A DNA stretch of 64,000 nt from Owenia fusiformis (lineage: Eukaryota > Annelida > Polychaeta > Sabellida > Oweniidae), in contig CAIIXF020000002.1 in assembly GCA_903813345.2 (NCBI GenBank), forward strand, positions 4,194,001 to 4,258,000. Reading direction: 5' to 3'. Within the stretch, counting starts at the first letter, position 1, and each line of letters starts with the position of its first letter. The position numbers were made by a program, and so were the translations under genes. Below are positions 56,301 to 63,148 of this stretch, piece by piece. The notes below the pieces were generated by a model. It did not search any database, had not been told where the DNA came from, and saw nothing but the letters and a program-made list of their open reading frames with translations.

Positions 56301-57819
56301 AAATGAACTACTACTTTTTTCAAGGCCTGACTTCGTCGCTAAGATGCTAAATATAAGAGTTAGCTGACGTTTGGGAGTCTGACTTACCTTCTAAAGGTTA
56401 GAACCCGAATCTTAATGAAACCATATCACCTTTGTTCCGTCGATGATGATGCATAAACAAAGCATTTGATAGAAATTAGTGTAAATGCTTTTCCGACTTT
56501 TTCATTTTTCATCAATGTTGACCTCCGGGAAGGCGTTGTAGTTATCACGAAATAACGCATTGACCCTTGAACTTTACTTTGTTGACGTGTCAACCAAGCA
56601 TGTCTGGTGTGAAAATTAAAAGAATATTAAGCAATGTTCTACATCCGCCAAGCTACGTGAAGTAGTCAATATTTAAAATTACCAATTTCAAGTGAAGTAC
56701 GCAACAAACGAAACTGCGTGATCTACACTCCCACTATTGGTCTGAATGAAATGCTACGTAGAAATATGAGCCGTCTGCTGTATTAGTCGATTAATAGAGT
56801 AAGACCTGTTGGTGATGCTTTATAATTTAGACCAAAACATTGAAGAACAAACGAACCTGTAAATCGTGAAAACAACGAACAAATATTCGGTTTTCACATA
56901 TGTTCGGTAATTTTTCGTATTGAAACTTCCGGAACTTACAAGGAAATCATTCATTTTCTCGGTCCATGATTTACCTCTTGGATGTTGTGGCAAATGCTCC
57001 ATGGTTGACGGAACAAAGGTGATATGGTTTCATTAAGATTCAGGTTCTAACCTTTAGAAGGTAAGTCAGACTCCCAAACGTCAGCTAACTCTTATATTTA
57101 GCATCTTAGCGACGAAGTCAGGCCTTGAAAAAAGTAGTAAATGATAGATTACCCTAAATATGTATAAGTATCACTTTAGAAATTTTTGTAAATTATGTGT
57201 CTCAAAAAGAAAATGATCTACTTCTAATGGTAAACTACCAACTAGCAGAATTACAATGGTTTGAACAAATAAATTTTTTTAGAGAGTCATATATTGTATG
57301 AGTAGACAAGTATTGTTTGTCTATATTCATCCTCCAAACACAGACCTCCAGAACTCATACCTTGTTCTTGGATGATGTATGGAGCCCTGAGTTTGAGGAT
57401 ACTCTATATCATGAGCTACAGATTGATAGTAGTTTACAGTTACAGTGATAGTATGTCGCCATAATGTAGTAAGGACTGTGCCTGAAAACAATTATTACCT
57501 TTGTACTTATTGGGAGACGTGTTACAGTTGATGCCGAACTTGATGATCCATGGTTCGGAGAACCCGTTTTACTACTTTTGTTGCCAGTCTTTATTTGTTC
57601 GAGAAGTCGCATCAGCAAGATATTCGACGGTAACTCCTCAACTGGAGTCTCGACCAGCAATCGGCATTCTGGGCATCGTAGCTCTTGCTTAGTTCCTACG
57701 ATTTCTTCAAGACAGCGTTTACAAAAAGTATGCTGGCAGGGTAGAACTTTAGAAGTGACGTCTAGCACGTCAAGGCAAACTGAACACTCTAAGAGTTCAT
57801 TCAGGGAGTGTTCATCCAT
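29170..57819 (-). CDS. SH3RF1 (POSH): E3 ubiquitin ligase POSH / SH3RF family (13 exons)
   Basis: Scaffold E3 ligase that links Rac-GTP and mixed-lineage kinases to JNK signalling and ubiquitinates trafficking proteins. Minus-strand exons: 57499-57819, 49017-49081, 48589-48703, 46014-46115, 45427-45522, 44813-44868, 42602-42968, 39189-39274, 38440-38607, 37316-38168, 36847-36950, 36084-36224, 29170-29338. They total 2643 nt, an open frame of 880 residues (human POSH 888). RING at residues 12-52 ([19 protein letters not shown]); SH3-1 about 115-167, SH3-2 about 176-233, an RHSME-containing serine-rich linker, SH3-3 about 404-457, a 285-residue Ser/Thr/Pro-rich region, a KREK basic stretch, and SH3-4 ending the protein ([23 protein letters not shown]). 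All junctions are GT-AG and in phase. Vertebrates have three paralogs; this is probably the single invertebrate gene. Convergent with LIAS. Confidence 0.94.
29483..29618. mobile_element. CAGGCCCATAGCCAGG-type MITE, inverted short copy
   Basis: CAGGCCCGTAGCCAGGGGGC to GGCAAATCCTGGCTACAGGC, in the last POSH intron. Confidence 0.65.
30219..30905 (+). repeat. About 171-bp tandem repeats, left foldback arm
   Basis: Four good copies of GGGGTGACCATATCTCACCT, TTCCAAAATATGGAGCATAT, GTACTCTTGCTTTGTCATAA and CTTCTGACGTCCC, followed by decayed copies toward the centre. The right arm holds the inverse units from about 32850 to 34070. Confidence 0.9.
31286..32621. other. Unique centre of the foldback element
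   Basis: 1.3 kb between the arms. A 95-codon ORF at 31952-32239 (+) and shorter ones exist but have no recognisable domain or coding bias; nothing further seen. Confidence 0.5.
34715..35030. mobile_element. MITE flanked by TTAA
   Basis: Inverted ends AGGGATATTCCTTGCCAGACC and its inverse GGTCTGGCCAGGAATATCCCT, each bordered by TTAA, about 316 bp. TTAA flanks suggest piggyBac-type mobilisation, but TTAA could also be part of the ends. Confidence 0.75.
35832..36035. mobile_element. CAGTGATCTCCC-type MITE, copy 4
   Basis: CAGTGATCTCCCCAGCATTA to CCCGGGGAGATCACTG, 204 bp, the best-preserved copy, 49 bp from the donor of POSH exon 12. Confidence 0.8.
36084..36224 (-). CDS. SH3RF1 (POSH): POSH exon 12, pre-SH3-4 linker
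   Basis: 141 nt, acceptor TTTTCAG, donor AG|GTATAT, phase 2 in and out. Encodes [19 protein letters not shown] then [17 protein letters not shown], matching human HRKASSLDSAVPIAPPPRQ. Confidence 0.9.
36492..36618. mobile_element. TACAGTAAAACCTG-type TIR element, short copy
   Basis: TATAGTAAAACCTGTCAAAT to CAGATTTCACTGTA, about 127 bp. Confidence 0.5.
36657..36866 (-). repeat. Tandem array of POSH exon 11 end plus splice donor
   Basis: Read on the minus strand, the exon end TTCATGTCAG|GTGAGTGCAA is repeated about ten times with 20-22 bp units; variants (CAA|GTGAGT, ATTTTTATGTCAA, ATTTGATATCAA) recur in fixed order, making an 82-bp higher-order unit present twice. Confidence 0.93.
36847..36950 (-). 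CDS. SH3RF1 (POSH): POSH exon 11, basic KKLKGK segment
   Basis: 104 nt, acceptor TAACAG, donor CAG|GTGAGT, phase 0 in and 2 out. Encodes [19 protein letters not shown] then [15 protein letters not shown], matching human KKEKKGLLKLLSGAS. Its 3' end plus donor is the founder unit of a 20-bp tandem array. Confidence 0.88.
37316..38168 (-). CDS. SH3RF1 (POSH): POSH exon 10, long Ser/Thr/Pro-rich region
   Basis: 853 nt, acceptor TTTCAG, donor AAG|GTAATA, phase 2 in and 0 out. Encodes about 285 residues, mostly Ser, Thr, Pro, Lys, with [10 protein letters not shown] and [15 protein letters not shown] as SH3-ligand-like stretches. Probably disordered. Equivalent to the poorly conserved segment between SH3-3 and SH3-4 of vertebrate POSH. 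Confidence 0.9.
38440..38607 (-). CDS. SH3RF1 (POSH): POSH exon 9, SH3-3
   Basis: 168 nt, acceptor TTGTAG, donor AA|GTTAGT, phase 2 both ends. Encodes [20 protein letters not shown], then CQDGWFKG and [10 protein letters not shown], closely matching human SH3-3 ([20 protein letters not shown]). Confidence 0.94.
38712..38803 (+). repeat. 17-bp minisatellite
   Basis: Five copies of AATAATGCAGTCAATAG in POSH intron 8, about 105 bp before the exon 9 acceptor in transcript sense. Confidence 0.85.
38990..39145. mobile_element. GCCTCAGTCACATTTG-type MITE
   Basis: GGCCTCAGTCACATTTG at the left, ATCAAATGTGACT at the right, with an inner CACAAAATCG / CGATTTTTGG pair. A related copy is at 52685-52948 and a partial one near 45635-45735. 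Confidence 0.65.
39189..39274 (-). CDS. SH3RF1 (POSH): POSH exon 8, proline-rich linker before SH3-3
   Basis: 86 nt, acceptor TTCAAG, donor TT|GTGAGT, phase 0 in and 2 out. Encodes [19 protein letters not shown] then [10 protein letters not shown]. Supported by phase and splice sites more than by conservation. Confidence 0.8.
39451..39656. mobile_element. CAGTGATCTCCC-type MITE, copy 5
   Basis: CAGTGTTCTCGCTAGG to GGGGAGATCACTG, 206 bp, in POSH intron 7 in the opposite orientation to copy 4. Confidence 0.75.
39657..42116. other. POSH intron 7 interior
   Basis: AT-rich intron. Contains a decayed CAGTGATCTCCC-type copy (41046-41243) and a two-copy repeat with poly-C (about 41540-41700). No coding feature recognised. 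Confidence 0.55.
42117..42585. mobile_element. TACAGTAAAACCTG-type TIR element next to POSH exon 7
   Basis: TACAGCAGAACCTTTTAATC to GATTAGACAGGTTTTACTGTA, about 470 bp, ending 17 bp from the exon 7 donor at 42601. Confidence 0.65.
42602..42968 (-). CDS. SH3RF1 (POSH): POSH exon 7, serine-rich linker with RHSME motif
   Basis: 367 nt, acceptor GTGCAG, donor AAG|GTAAGA, phase 2 in and 0 out. Encodes a low-complexity Ser/Thr/Pro linker with two RHS motifs ([10 protein letters not shown] and QRHSMEIT), the second matching human NRHSMEISPPV. A TACAGTAAAACC-type TIR element ends 17 bp past the donor. Confidence 0.88.
43808..43925. mobile_element. CAGGCCCATAGCCAGG-type MITE, truncated copy
   Basis: GGCCCGTAGCCAGGATTTGC then GTTCACTTGTGACAATG; the right end is missing. 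Confidence 0.6.
44600..44795 (-). repeat. TCCG-type interspersed element, inverted copy
   Basis: GACAGACGGACGGACTGACT microsatellite (44690-44752) followed by the inverse of the CGAAGTTCG-GGGATAT start. It ends about 18 bp from the donor of POSH exon 6. Confidence 0.65.
44813..44868 (-). CDS. SH3RF1 (POSH): POSH exon 6, post-SH3-2 linker
   Basis: 56 nt, acceptor TTTCAG, phase 0 in, ends AG|GTAAAA in phase 2. Encodes [18 protein letters not shown], corresponding to human FNSAAKQLIEWDKP. A decayed TCCG-type interspersed element lies just beyond its donor. Confidence 0.85.
45198..45289. repeat. Near-perfect 43-bp-arm hairpin in POSH intron 5
   Basis: CCCAGGAACATGTATAAAAA...AAGTAAA pairs with TTTTTACTTGG...CATGTTCCTGGG; loop of 4-6 nt and one visible mismatch (TTGAAT / ATTCGA). 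Could fold as an RNA hairpin in either transcript. Confidence 0.9.
45427..45522 (-). CDS. SH3RF1 (POSH): POSH exon 5, second half of SH3-2
   Basis: 96 nt, acceptor CTTCAG, donor GAG|GTAAGT, phase 0 both ends. Encodes [20 protein letters not shown] and [10 protein letters not shown], including the conserved NWAEG. Confidence 0.93.
46014..46115 (-). CDS. SH3RF1 (POSH): POSH exon 4, first half of SH3-2
   Basis: 102 nt, acceptor TTGCAG, donor AAG|GTAAGC, phase 0 both ends. Encodes [20 protein letters not shown] and [11 protein letters not shown]. An 84-bp tandem copy of its acceptor and 5' half lies directly upstream. Confidence 0.93.
46056..46216 (-). repeat. 84-bp tandem duplication of POSH exon 4 acceptor and 5' half
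   Basis: The upstream copy (minus-strand exon-like start at 46199) repeats [17 protein letters not shown] and the TTGCAG acceptor, but a GCCTAA puts a stop in frame six codons in. Confidence 0.9.
46530..46600 (-). repeat. tRNA-derived SINE-like unit in POSH intron 3
   Basis: Minus-strand A box TGGCTCAGTGG (46581-46591) and B box GGTTCCATTCC (46538-46548). The arms outside are not complementary. Same class as the units at 1098 and 4876, though of different sequence. Confidence 0.55.
46600..48200. other. POSH intron 3 interior
   Basis: Low-complexity and repeat-rich; a three-copy repeat of GTCACACAGGAAGAATAAAA at 47174-47300, poly-G at 47390-47402 and poly-C near 47785. No exon seen. Confidence 0.55.
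48219..48600 (-). repeat. Tandem array of POSH exon 3 end plus splice donor
   Basis: Nine copies at 45-46 bp period (ACCTGTACAT at 48221, 48267, 48313, 48359, 48405, 48451, 48496, 48542, 48587 on the plus strand). In transcript sense each is TACTTATGTACAG|GTAAAC followed by about 30 bp of intron (AATTGTTCACCCCAACTTAA). The 48587 copy is the real exon end. Confidence 0.95.
48589..48703 (-). CDS. SH3RF1 (POSH): POSH exon 3, second half of SH3-1
   Basis: Acceptor TTTTCAG, donor CAG|GTAAAC, phase 2 in and 0 out. Encodes [20 protein letters not shown] and GFFPATYVQ. Its last about 10 nt plus the donor are repeated eight more times downstream at 45-46 bp period. Confidence 0.93.
49017..49081 (-). 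CDS. SH3RF1 (POSH): POSH exon 2, first half of SH3-1
   Basis: 65 nt, acceptor TTTCAG, donor GG|GTATGT, phase 0 in and 2 out. Encodes [20 protein letters not shown], the ALYNY strand opening SH3-1. Intron 1 before it is 8.4 kb and contains an unrelated antisense locus. Confidence 0.93.
49515..49757. mobile_element. Inverted-repeat element with GTGTGGGCCAAA ends
   Basis: AAAGTGTGGGCCAAATTTCC at the left and GGCAGTTTGGCCCACACAAA at the right, with inner TTAAAA / TTTTAA pairing. A related right end occurs at 54264-54297. Confidence 0.6.
50061..50067 (+). promoter_or_regulatory. TATA box of the intron-1 antisense locus
   Basis: TATAAAA at a plausible distance (about 185 bp) ahead of the ORF A start, leaving a 5' UTR of about 150 nt. 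Paired with a poly(A) signal downstream it argues that 50061-51650 is a transcription unit. Confidence 0.4.
50248..50877 (+). CDS. Unrecognised single-exon ORF A, antisense in POSH intron 1
   Basis: A 209-residue ORF, basic and polar, rich in K, R, S, T and N ([19 protein letters not shown]), with no signal peptide, membrane segment or domain I recognise. The ATG has an AAA context (GTAAAATGG). A TATAAAA lies about 185 bp upstream. The last residues ([18 protein letters not shown]) overlap ORF B by 10 nt in another frame; in ORF B's frame the open reading extends upstream into ORF A's tail ([20 protein letters not shown]), which reads as more natural low-complexity protein. The simplest view is one gene of about 385 residues with a frameshift near the run of five C at about 50826-50830, from mutation, assembly error, or recoding. 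Confidence 0.55.
   Translation: MEAMMPCKTETINIKEAWTQKQERKNNLSIALPTIQKKRNLTGVSQNQNDKFGGKKKGNDFSKDRRPSKCKEITLKLTRMSTKSGTEHFITSMTEREISDSTDSCSGGNLTPLMERFLADSTKENMAFKNRRTSIQRRIGCRDEYKEEKSCSMTKGEIEAFTEQEGILSFYSSANASTSAANSEWQDVKGSLYPQLTNRNLHVPQNQWT
50868..51398 (+). CDS. Unrecognised single-exon ORF B, continuation of ORF A
   Basis: A 176-residue ORF, serine-rich, with RRNSENN and [11 protein letters not shown] phosphosite-like motifs and a cysteine cluster around [15 protein letters not shown] and [10 protein letters not shown]. The C-terminal end holds a 14-residue tandem duplication ([14 protein letters not shown] then [13 protein letters not shown]) encoded by a 42-bp direct repeat at about 51294-51377. 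Stop TAA at 51396-51398; AATAAA follows at 51614. No family recognised. It could be a lineage-specific gene or a retrocopy; there is no poly-A tract of clear retroposition at its end beyond the A-rich 51612-51650 stretch. Confidence 0.5.
   Translation: MDIKSETSPTYNYRKCSNSDSSGASQIPNSPIYSDVSLNGLFCSEGTYSTASLSPMLSVINPEDPVSPSQLDVTTHKYPRRNSENNTTESEHHGVFPRCFSMCCLSRNSDRRHSLYSDEEIDNCRCIKSLPNIDNMCHKSGSTRVNSFNSSRGQTSTRVNSFNSSCGRTKYKTKDN
51614..51619 (+). terminator. Poly(A) signal after ORF B
   Basis: AATAAA repeated in overlapping copies in an A-rich stretch about 215 bp after the ORF B stop. Confidence 0.45.
53037..53245. mobile_element. CAGGCCCATAGCCAGG-type MITE, full copy
   Basis: CAGGCCCATAGCCAGGATTT to CCCTCTGGTTATGGGCCTG, 209 bp, with both inverted ends intact. 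Confidence 0.8.
54575..54654. mobile_element. Short TACAGGGTGT-type MITE, 80 bp
   Basis: TACAGGGTGTCTATAAAATC and its inverse near GACTTTATGGACGCCCTGTA; nearly the whole element is stem. Confidence 0.75.
56309..57139. mobile_element. 831-bp element with 133-bp inverted repeats
   Basis: Arms 56309-56441 and 57007-57139 start TACTACTTTTTTCAAGGCCT and end GGTGATATGG-side at TTGTTCCGTC; about one mismatch seen. The 565-bp interior has no recognised ORF beyond a 60-codon one. Lies in POSH intron 1, 360 bp from exon 1. Confidence 0.85.
57499..57819 (-). CDS. SH3RF1 (POSH): POSH exon 1, start and RING finger
   Basis: Begins with ATG ([17 protein letters not shown]) and ends at STK|GTAATA, 107 codons, phase 0 out. 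The RING reads CSVCLD, then [12 protein letters not shown] and RCPECRLLV; the following [18 protein letters not shown] is a POSH signature. The start aligns with human MDESALLDLLECPVCL. Confidence 0.95.
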
Positions 57820-58790
57820 TGTGACACTCTTTAACAGTTTAGTAAGATGGTCATGGTGTTAGACGTGTCATCCATCACGTTTCTGTCATTTTGCTAATGT
57901 GATTAATTCCACTGTGAGTGAGTGAGTGTGATGTGAGGAAATAAAAAAAAAGTTTGAAATGAGTTACTTCCGGTACCTAAACGGCTTCAAAAGTGGCGTA
58001 TTGTGCAGAATAAACATATCCGTACTTGGTGAAAGGAGTCATCAATACTTCACGTTGTCATAAATATTGCGTAGGTATACACTACGCGCGTAAATAGTCT
58101 ACATTTCCAAGTTTTATTGAAGTTTTGATTCTCGCCATTTTGGTTTGCATTCCTGAGTAGCCTGTTTACACAGCAGGTGCGCAGTTGAGCATGATAAAAT
58201 AGTCCGCTCTATTCAAACTCTATTGATTTTAATGCCAGATGTAAATTATATAAATAAAAAGTAATTAAACTATGTCAAAAAATTGTAAAACTTATAGGAA
58301 TCACTTAATAAACAATATTTAAAATCAAGGACTACTTCCTGAAATGGCGGACCGATTTAATCATAGTCTCAAATCTAGGGAAATTAATAATGTTACAATA
58401 TCAGTGTGATATTTATTCGTCAATTGTAATTTTTTCTGAAAATTTTTGAGAAATTTGCTTTAAATTTCTCAGTATTTCAAATTTTTAAGTAATGTTTTAT
58501 TCCCAAATTATGGATTCGCATTGATGCTGTTTGTTCACGTGACCTCAAAAATGGCTGCTGGAAATATTTAGGTACGTCAGATTTTTGCTGAAAATCGTTC
58601 TTTCACCTATATATTCGTTGTTTAAATCACAATGTGATATGTGCATTATAAACATGAAGATTTATATTTGTTTTTGGCAGAGTTATGAATCTGTAATCCA
58701 ACAGAAACGACAGGAAATCACTAAAATGTTCACATGTTTCTAAATAATTTTTCTGTGAAAAAATCCAGCCCACCCAAGTAGTATGTATCC

Positions 58791-58819
58791 AACAGACCGA
58801 ATATAATATTCGGTCTGTT
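58791..58819. repeat. Perfect 29-bp palindrome
   Basis: AACAGACCGAATAT, a central A, and its exact inverse. Confidence 0.9.
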
Positions 58820-60000
58820 ATGATTGATATATTTCCTATGGAAATCGCGGTGATATTTTTTGCACATAAATTTCTCGTTTATTACAAGAATGTTCACCTT
58901 GAAAATTGGTGAATATGTTGAAGAGATGTTCATCTTAAACTAGAAGCAAAAATATTTGTATAAGGCGGGTACAAGTTGATATAAAATAATGAAATGTTCA
59001 GACTCACCAAAACTTCAGGATGTGTTTATAAGTACATCGCGAAATCAATGTCAAGGACGTTTGAGTTCACGAGATCCAAACGAGATATGCAAATTTTTTG
59101 AACTTTGACAACACATGACCACTTGATTACCTCGGCCTTCTTCATGAATATTTCCGCTCTATTTACTATAAATGAAGAAAATTAATCGGGATAATGATAA
59201 TAAATGACTAGATCTAATAAATTCCCGCACAAATGGAATTTATCAACACGCTTCCGTCCGCTCCACGTGTTATTTGTTTACAAATAGACTGACGTCACTG
59301 GCTAAATCTCGTTTATCGTGAGAATTGGCATTGCCAAAATGGCTTGACCTGATCAATGGCTTCGCTACAAGAAGCGTCTGTACATTTTATGAATATCTTC
59401 AGTAAGAGGACAATATACGAAAAAATAATATTGTAAGTACTTTACAAGGTAATCATTTTATCATTTAACAAACTTATTTTTAACATTTATTCAACACCAC
59501 ATTTTACAATAGGTGACTTACAGTCTGAATATTTATTCAGACGAAGGATACAGTCTACCCACCCAAGTGACACATTGGCATTTGTCTTTTCTCTAATTTT
59601 CAAGGACAGGATCAGGAGACTGCATCTAGTTTTAATATCATTTTCTCACTAAAATTTAGTTGCATTTTATGCTTACCTGTCCTTAGACAAGCAGTGCCTC
59701 AAGTAGAAAGTCAGTTTGTAAACCTTACAGATAGATGGGGCTGCCCCCCCCTCTATCGACTTCATCTAAAGTGGTGAACATGAATAATGAATAACACTAT
59801 GAAAAAGACATTCTGTCACATATGTAATAAATTCTTACCTCAGTGAATTGAGCACTCTATTTTCTCCTTCCCGAAATGTACAAATATAGTGAAATTTGTG
59901 CCCATAATGACAAGTACGAACTTAAAAATTTGAGGTGATATTCACATGTTAATGCCGACTCTTCAAATGTTGAGGGGATTTTGGAGCCCGATAACGCCGC

Positions 60001-60046
60001 AAGGAGGATTGGCTCCCAGAATGCATTCTGGGAGTCAATCCTCCTT
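60001..60046. repeat. 46-bp near-perfect palindrome
   Basis: AAGGAGGATTGGCTCCCAGA-ATG and its inverse CATTCTGGGAGTCAATCCTC-CTT meet with no spacer; one mismatch in 23 pairs. Confidence 0.92.
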
Positions 60047-61008
60047 GGATCACGAACATGGCGATTCATGAAAACATTTGTTCGATTTGGTAGGAATTTA
60101 TCCATCATTTGCAGGTATGAAGCTTTGGATTCTTTCATTGTGTTACTGAGAGTGAATCGGGAATTATTTTTCTACCACTTGGGAGAGTTTGAGACATGAA
60201 ACTTAGAATTTAGCTCATCGTGACAACTTTTGATGGTTGAGGTTTATTAATGTCTCCGACTATATCAGAGTTTTGACCTTATACTGGAGATTGGGTTGTT
60301 GTTGTTTTGGATCGTTTTCCTCATAGATCGGCCTTCTTCTCAGGGACTCCTTTAATTTGAATATTAGCTTTTTTCTACTTTGGACATTTAGTATGGCATT
60401 GGTCCTATATTTAGGTATTTGACATGGCATTGGTCTTATATCCCCCCCCCCCCCCGGGCTTACACCTCAGTAGTTATATACAATATAATTATAAAACGCT
60501 TGAAAAATGATTTGATGAAATTATTTTAAATTCTTCAATGGGGCCACATCTCATAATTAGCATAATGAGTCTTTGGAGATGATAGCATACAGCTAATGAA
60601 AAGTCAATAACTGGGTAATTCCTCACATTGTGGAGTTTCTTTTAGTGAGTAAATTATAATATAAAGTTTGACAAGTGAAGTCAATATAAATGTAGCAATA
60701 TGAATGTGTTATTTATGATTTCAGAATGTGATTAACAAATGCTAAAAGAGCCATGGATCACTTTCCAAATATGTATTACTCCTTAGGTGTCTTCAGATAG
60801 AGGTGAGTTCATCTGTTTCTAAATTATGAAAACAAAATTGACATTTTAAGTACTTTTGATAATGAATACTATAACTTTTGTTAAAACTTTAATGACCAAA
60901 TTTCACATTTTCGCACGCTCTGTCTTCACTGAGCTGAGTGAACAAAAATGTAATTCCAAGTAATTTTCTGCTTGTGTACATTTTTCTGCCAGTGACTAAC
61001 ATACCACT

Positions 61009-61723
61009 GTACTTCTACTTAATTTGACGCTACTTATTTTGGTGGATTTGCTGTTTTGAACATTTGGCTGTTACTAATTTGGTGGACTTGCAATATTACA
61101 AGGCACTAATGGTACTAATTTGCATGGTACTAAAATTACTAGGGAATTTGGCAGCTACTTAATTTTGCGGACTTTAAAGCTGGACTACGCTCCGAAACGC
61201 AATCTTGGGTTGTTTCGGGGGTGAACTTTATCATTTTGAGCTTAATGAAAGATTATAGAATGATGAACAAATGGGGCAAATCTTGTGTAGAAATACTTAC
61301 GATAAATGTGTCATTTCAAAGATTTTTCATTGAATTTGCTTCGATCGGAGCCGGCGATATGATTTTGGAAAGGTTTCTAAATGAAGAACGTGACGTCACT
61401 TCCGAATCATAGCATTCAAAATAAGTAGCGTTTAATTACCTGCACCATTCATAATAAAACGGTGGTGTAGCGGTAGAATTCTCGCCGATTACGCGGGAGG
61501 CCCGGGTTCGAATCCCGCATTCGCCTTTTTATTTTTTTAACTAAATGATTGTTCTTTGATATTACGCAGAAAAAAAACAATTTTTATTTACATAAACTTT
61601 AATTAGAGTTTGAAAATGTAAAAACAATATATGTCAACATATTGCGTTTTGGAGCGATGTGCAGGTTTAACAATTTGGCAGATCCGCCAAATTAAAATTG
61701 CTGCCAAATTTAGTAGAAGTACA
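61009..61723. mobile_element. 715-bp TIR element enclosing a tRNA-like unit
   Basis: Ends TGTACTTCTACTTAATTTG and CAAATTTAGTAGAAGTACA; inner pairs CTCCGAAACGCAAT and ATTGCGTTTTGGAG and TTTGGCGGATCTGCC-like words support a long imperfect stem. A Pol III tRNA-Gly-like unit lies near the centre. Confidence 0.7.
61456..61526 (+). pseudogene. tRNA-Gly-like Pol III unit (degenerate)
   Basis: Contains a perfect A box (TGGTGTAGCGG) and a perfect B box (GGTTCGAATCC), an anticodon stem CTCGC/GCGGG as in tRNA-Gly, and ends in a T-run (terminator). The acceptor strands do not pair, loop position 33 is G rather than T and the loop reads CGATTAC, so it cannot be a functional glycine tRNA. It sits inside a 715-bp TIR element. 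Confidence 0.7.
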
Positions 61724-62129
61724 ATATGTTTGATTTTTTCCATCTTGTTAATGTTTTTTGCTCTTTGGTCTCATTAGGACTTTGTGAAAAGTTGCTTGTT
61801 TTATTATATCAGGCTACATAAACAAAAAATTACAAAGATTATATTTTTATGGTTTCCATTTTTTGTGACGGCAGTTGACATTCAGCGTCTCTATAGATCT
61901 AACAAATAGCAGGTGGTGACATTTTGCATGTTAATGCCTTGTTATTTTTTGTATAGATTTTTCAAGAAATGTTATAGAAATACTTTGATCCTGCTATATA
62001 TTATATTGTAAGAGTGGATCTAGATGGACCCAAAAAATACTTTAGACCCCCAGGGGAAGTGTATCAAGGTCAAGAAAATATGAATTTCAGTTAATCTTTA
62101 TGTTTATTATTATCCTAAAATCAAAGGTA

Positions 62130-62345
62130 CAGGGTGGGCCAAAAAAGGTAACCCAAACAAATCTTAATAACTCAATCATCCTAATGGGTTTTAAGTCATA
62201 GTTGGTATAATAGAACCTTGTTCAATGTTCTTTCATGCAAGTTCTAGCAAGTTTTATTGGTTTATTTTAAATGGTCACGATTTTATGGCTATTTTACAAA
62301 ACATGCTCCTAATGCCAAAACGTACCAAAATCACCCTGTTTTATA
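62130..62345. mobile_element. Possible DNA element with TACAGGGTGGGCCAAAAAAG end
   Basis: Left end TACAGGGTGGGCCAAAAAAG and a weak inverse CCAAAATCACCCTGTTTTA at 62326-62344. Right end is imperfect. Confidence 0.35.
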
Positions 62346-62989
62346 CACTAGTTATCATTACATATTGAGGACCAAATTTCCATGATCTACAAATTGTACG
62401 AGATAATCTGAAAACCTCGAGAAATGCAAAATATGGAAATTTATGAGAAATTTTGAGACCTCAATAACACCTTCAGTATTATGCAAATCAAATGTATGTA
62501 AGAGTAGATTTCAAGTACAAATTATAGCTCAATTGAACTTTGATCAATGCATGTCTCCTTGCTTTAATAAACTGGCCATGGGGATATATATTAATTTGGA
62601 GGTGTTTGGATACAGGTTTTACTGTATCATGAGATCTTTCACATTAGTTACGATCTACAGTGAAAGCATGTCTAATAACAATTGCCACTAGGATGAGACA
62701 AAAGTGTTCAGATTAGGAGGTATTCAAATTCCAAGGTTTCTTAATATGTGGGTCAGCGGGAGTTAACTTTTTAGGACAGAAAAAATTAGCATTGAGAGGT
62801 GTTCCGATTAGAAAGGTGTTCTGATATACAATAAAACCTATGTTATTGAACATTTTGCTGAGAAGGGTGTTCACTAGATCTAGAAAGAGGTGTTCACTAA
62901 GACAGGTTTTACTATATTGGTTTTGAGTGGTCTACAGATATTTACATACTAAGTCAATGGGAGATTACAAATTTGGGATGAAGAAAAAG

Positions 62990-63148
62990 TACACTAAAAC
63001 CTGTTCTAGTGGAACACCTTTGGTACCTGTGTTCCACTTATCGAGGTTCATTTAACATTAAGTCAGTTGGTCTTGGGGCGCTCAAAAGTGTTCCACTAAC
63101 AGAAGTGTTCCACTTTTAGAGGTGTTCCACTTTACAGGTTTCACTGTA
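62990..63148. mobile_element. TACAGTAAAACCTG-type TIR element
   Basis: TACACTAAAACCTGTTCTAG to ACAGGTTTCACTGTA, about 159 bp, with GTTCCACTT repeats inside; related ends also occur near 62610-62920. Confidence 0.6.

Larger units (their letters stand above)
51660..56308. other. POSH intron 1, after the antisense locus
   Basis: No coding exon recognised. Holds a GCCTCAGTCACATTTG-type MITE (about 52685-52948), a CAGGCCCATAGCCAGG copy (53037-53245), a short TACAGGGTGT MITE (54575-54654) and a solitary ACAGGGTGGCAAAGTTG end near 54805. Confidence 0.6.
57820..61008. other. POSH upstream region and intergenic DNA
   Basis: No TATA-like promoter assigned for POSH. The stretch contains two sharp palindromes (58791-58819 and 60001-60046) and a poly-C run near 60440. 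No gene recognised. Confidence 0.55.

Noticed and set aside
61456-61526. Functional tRNA gene
   Set aside because: Promoter boxes are perfect, but acceptor strands do not pair and position 33 is not T; called tRNA-like.
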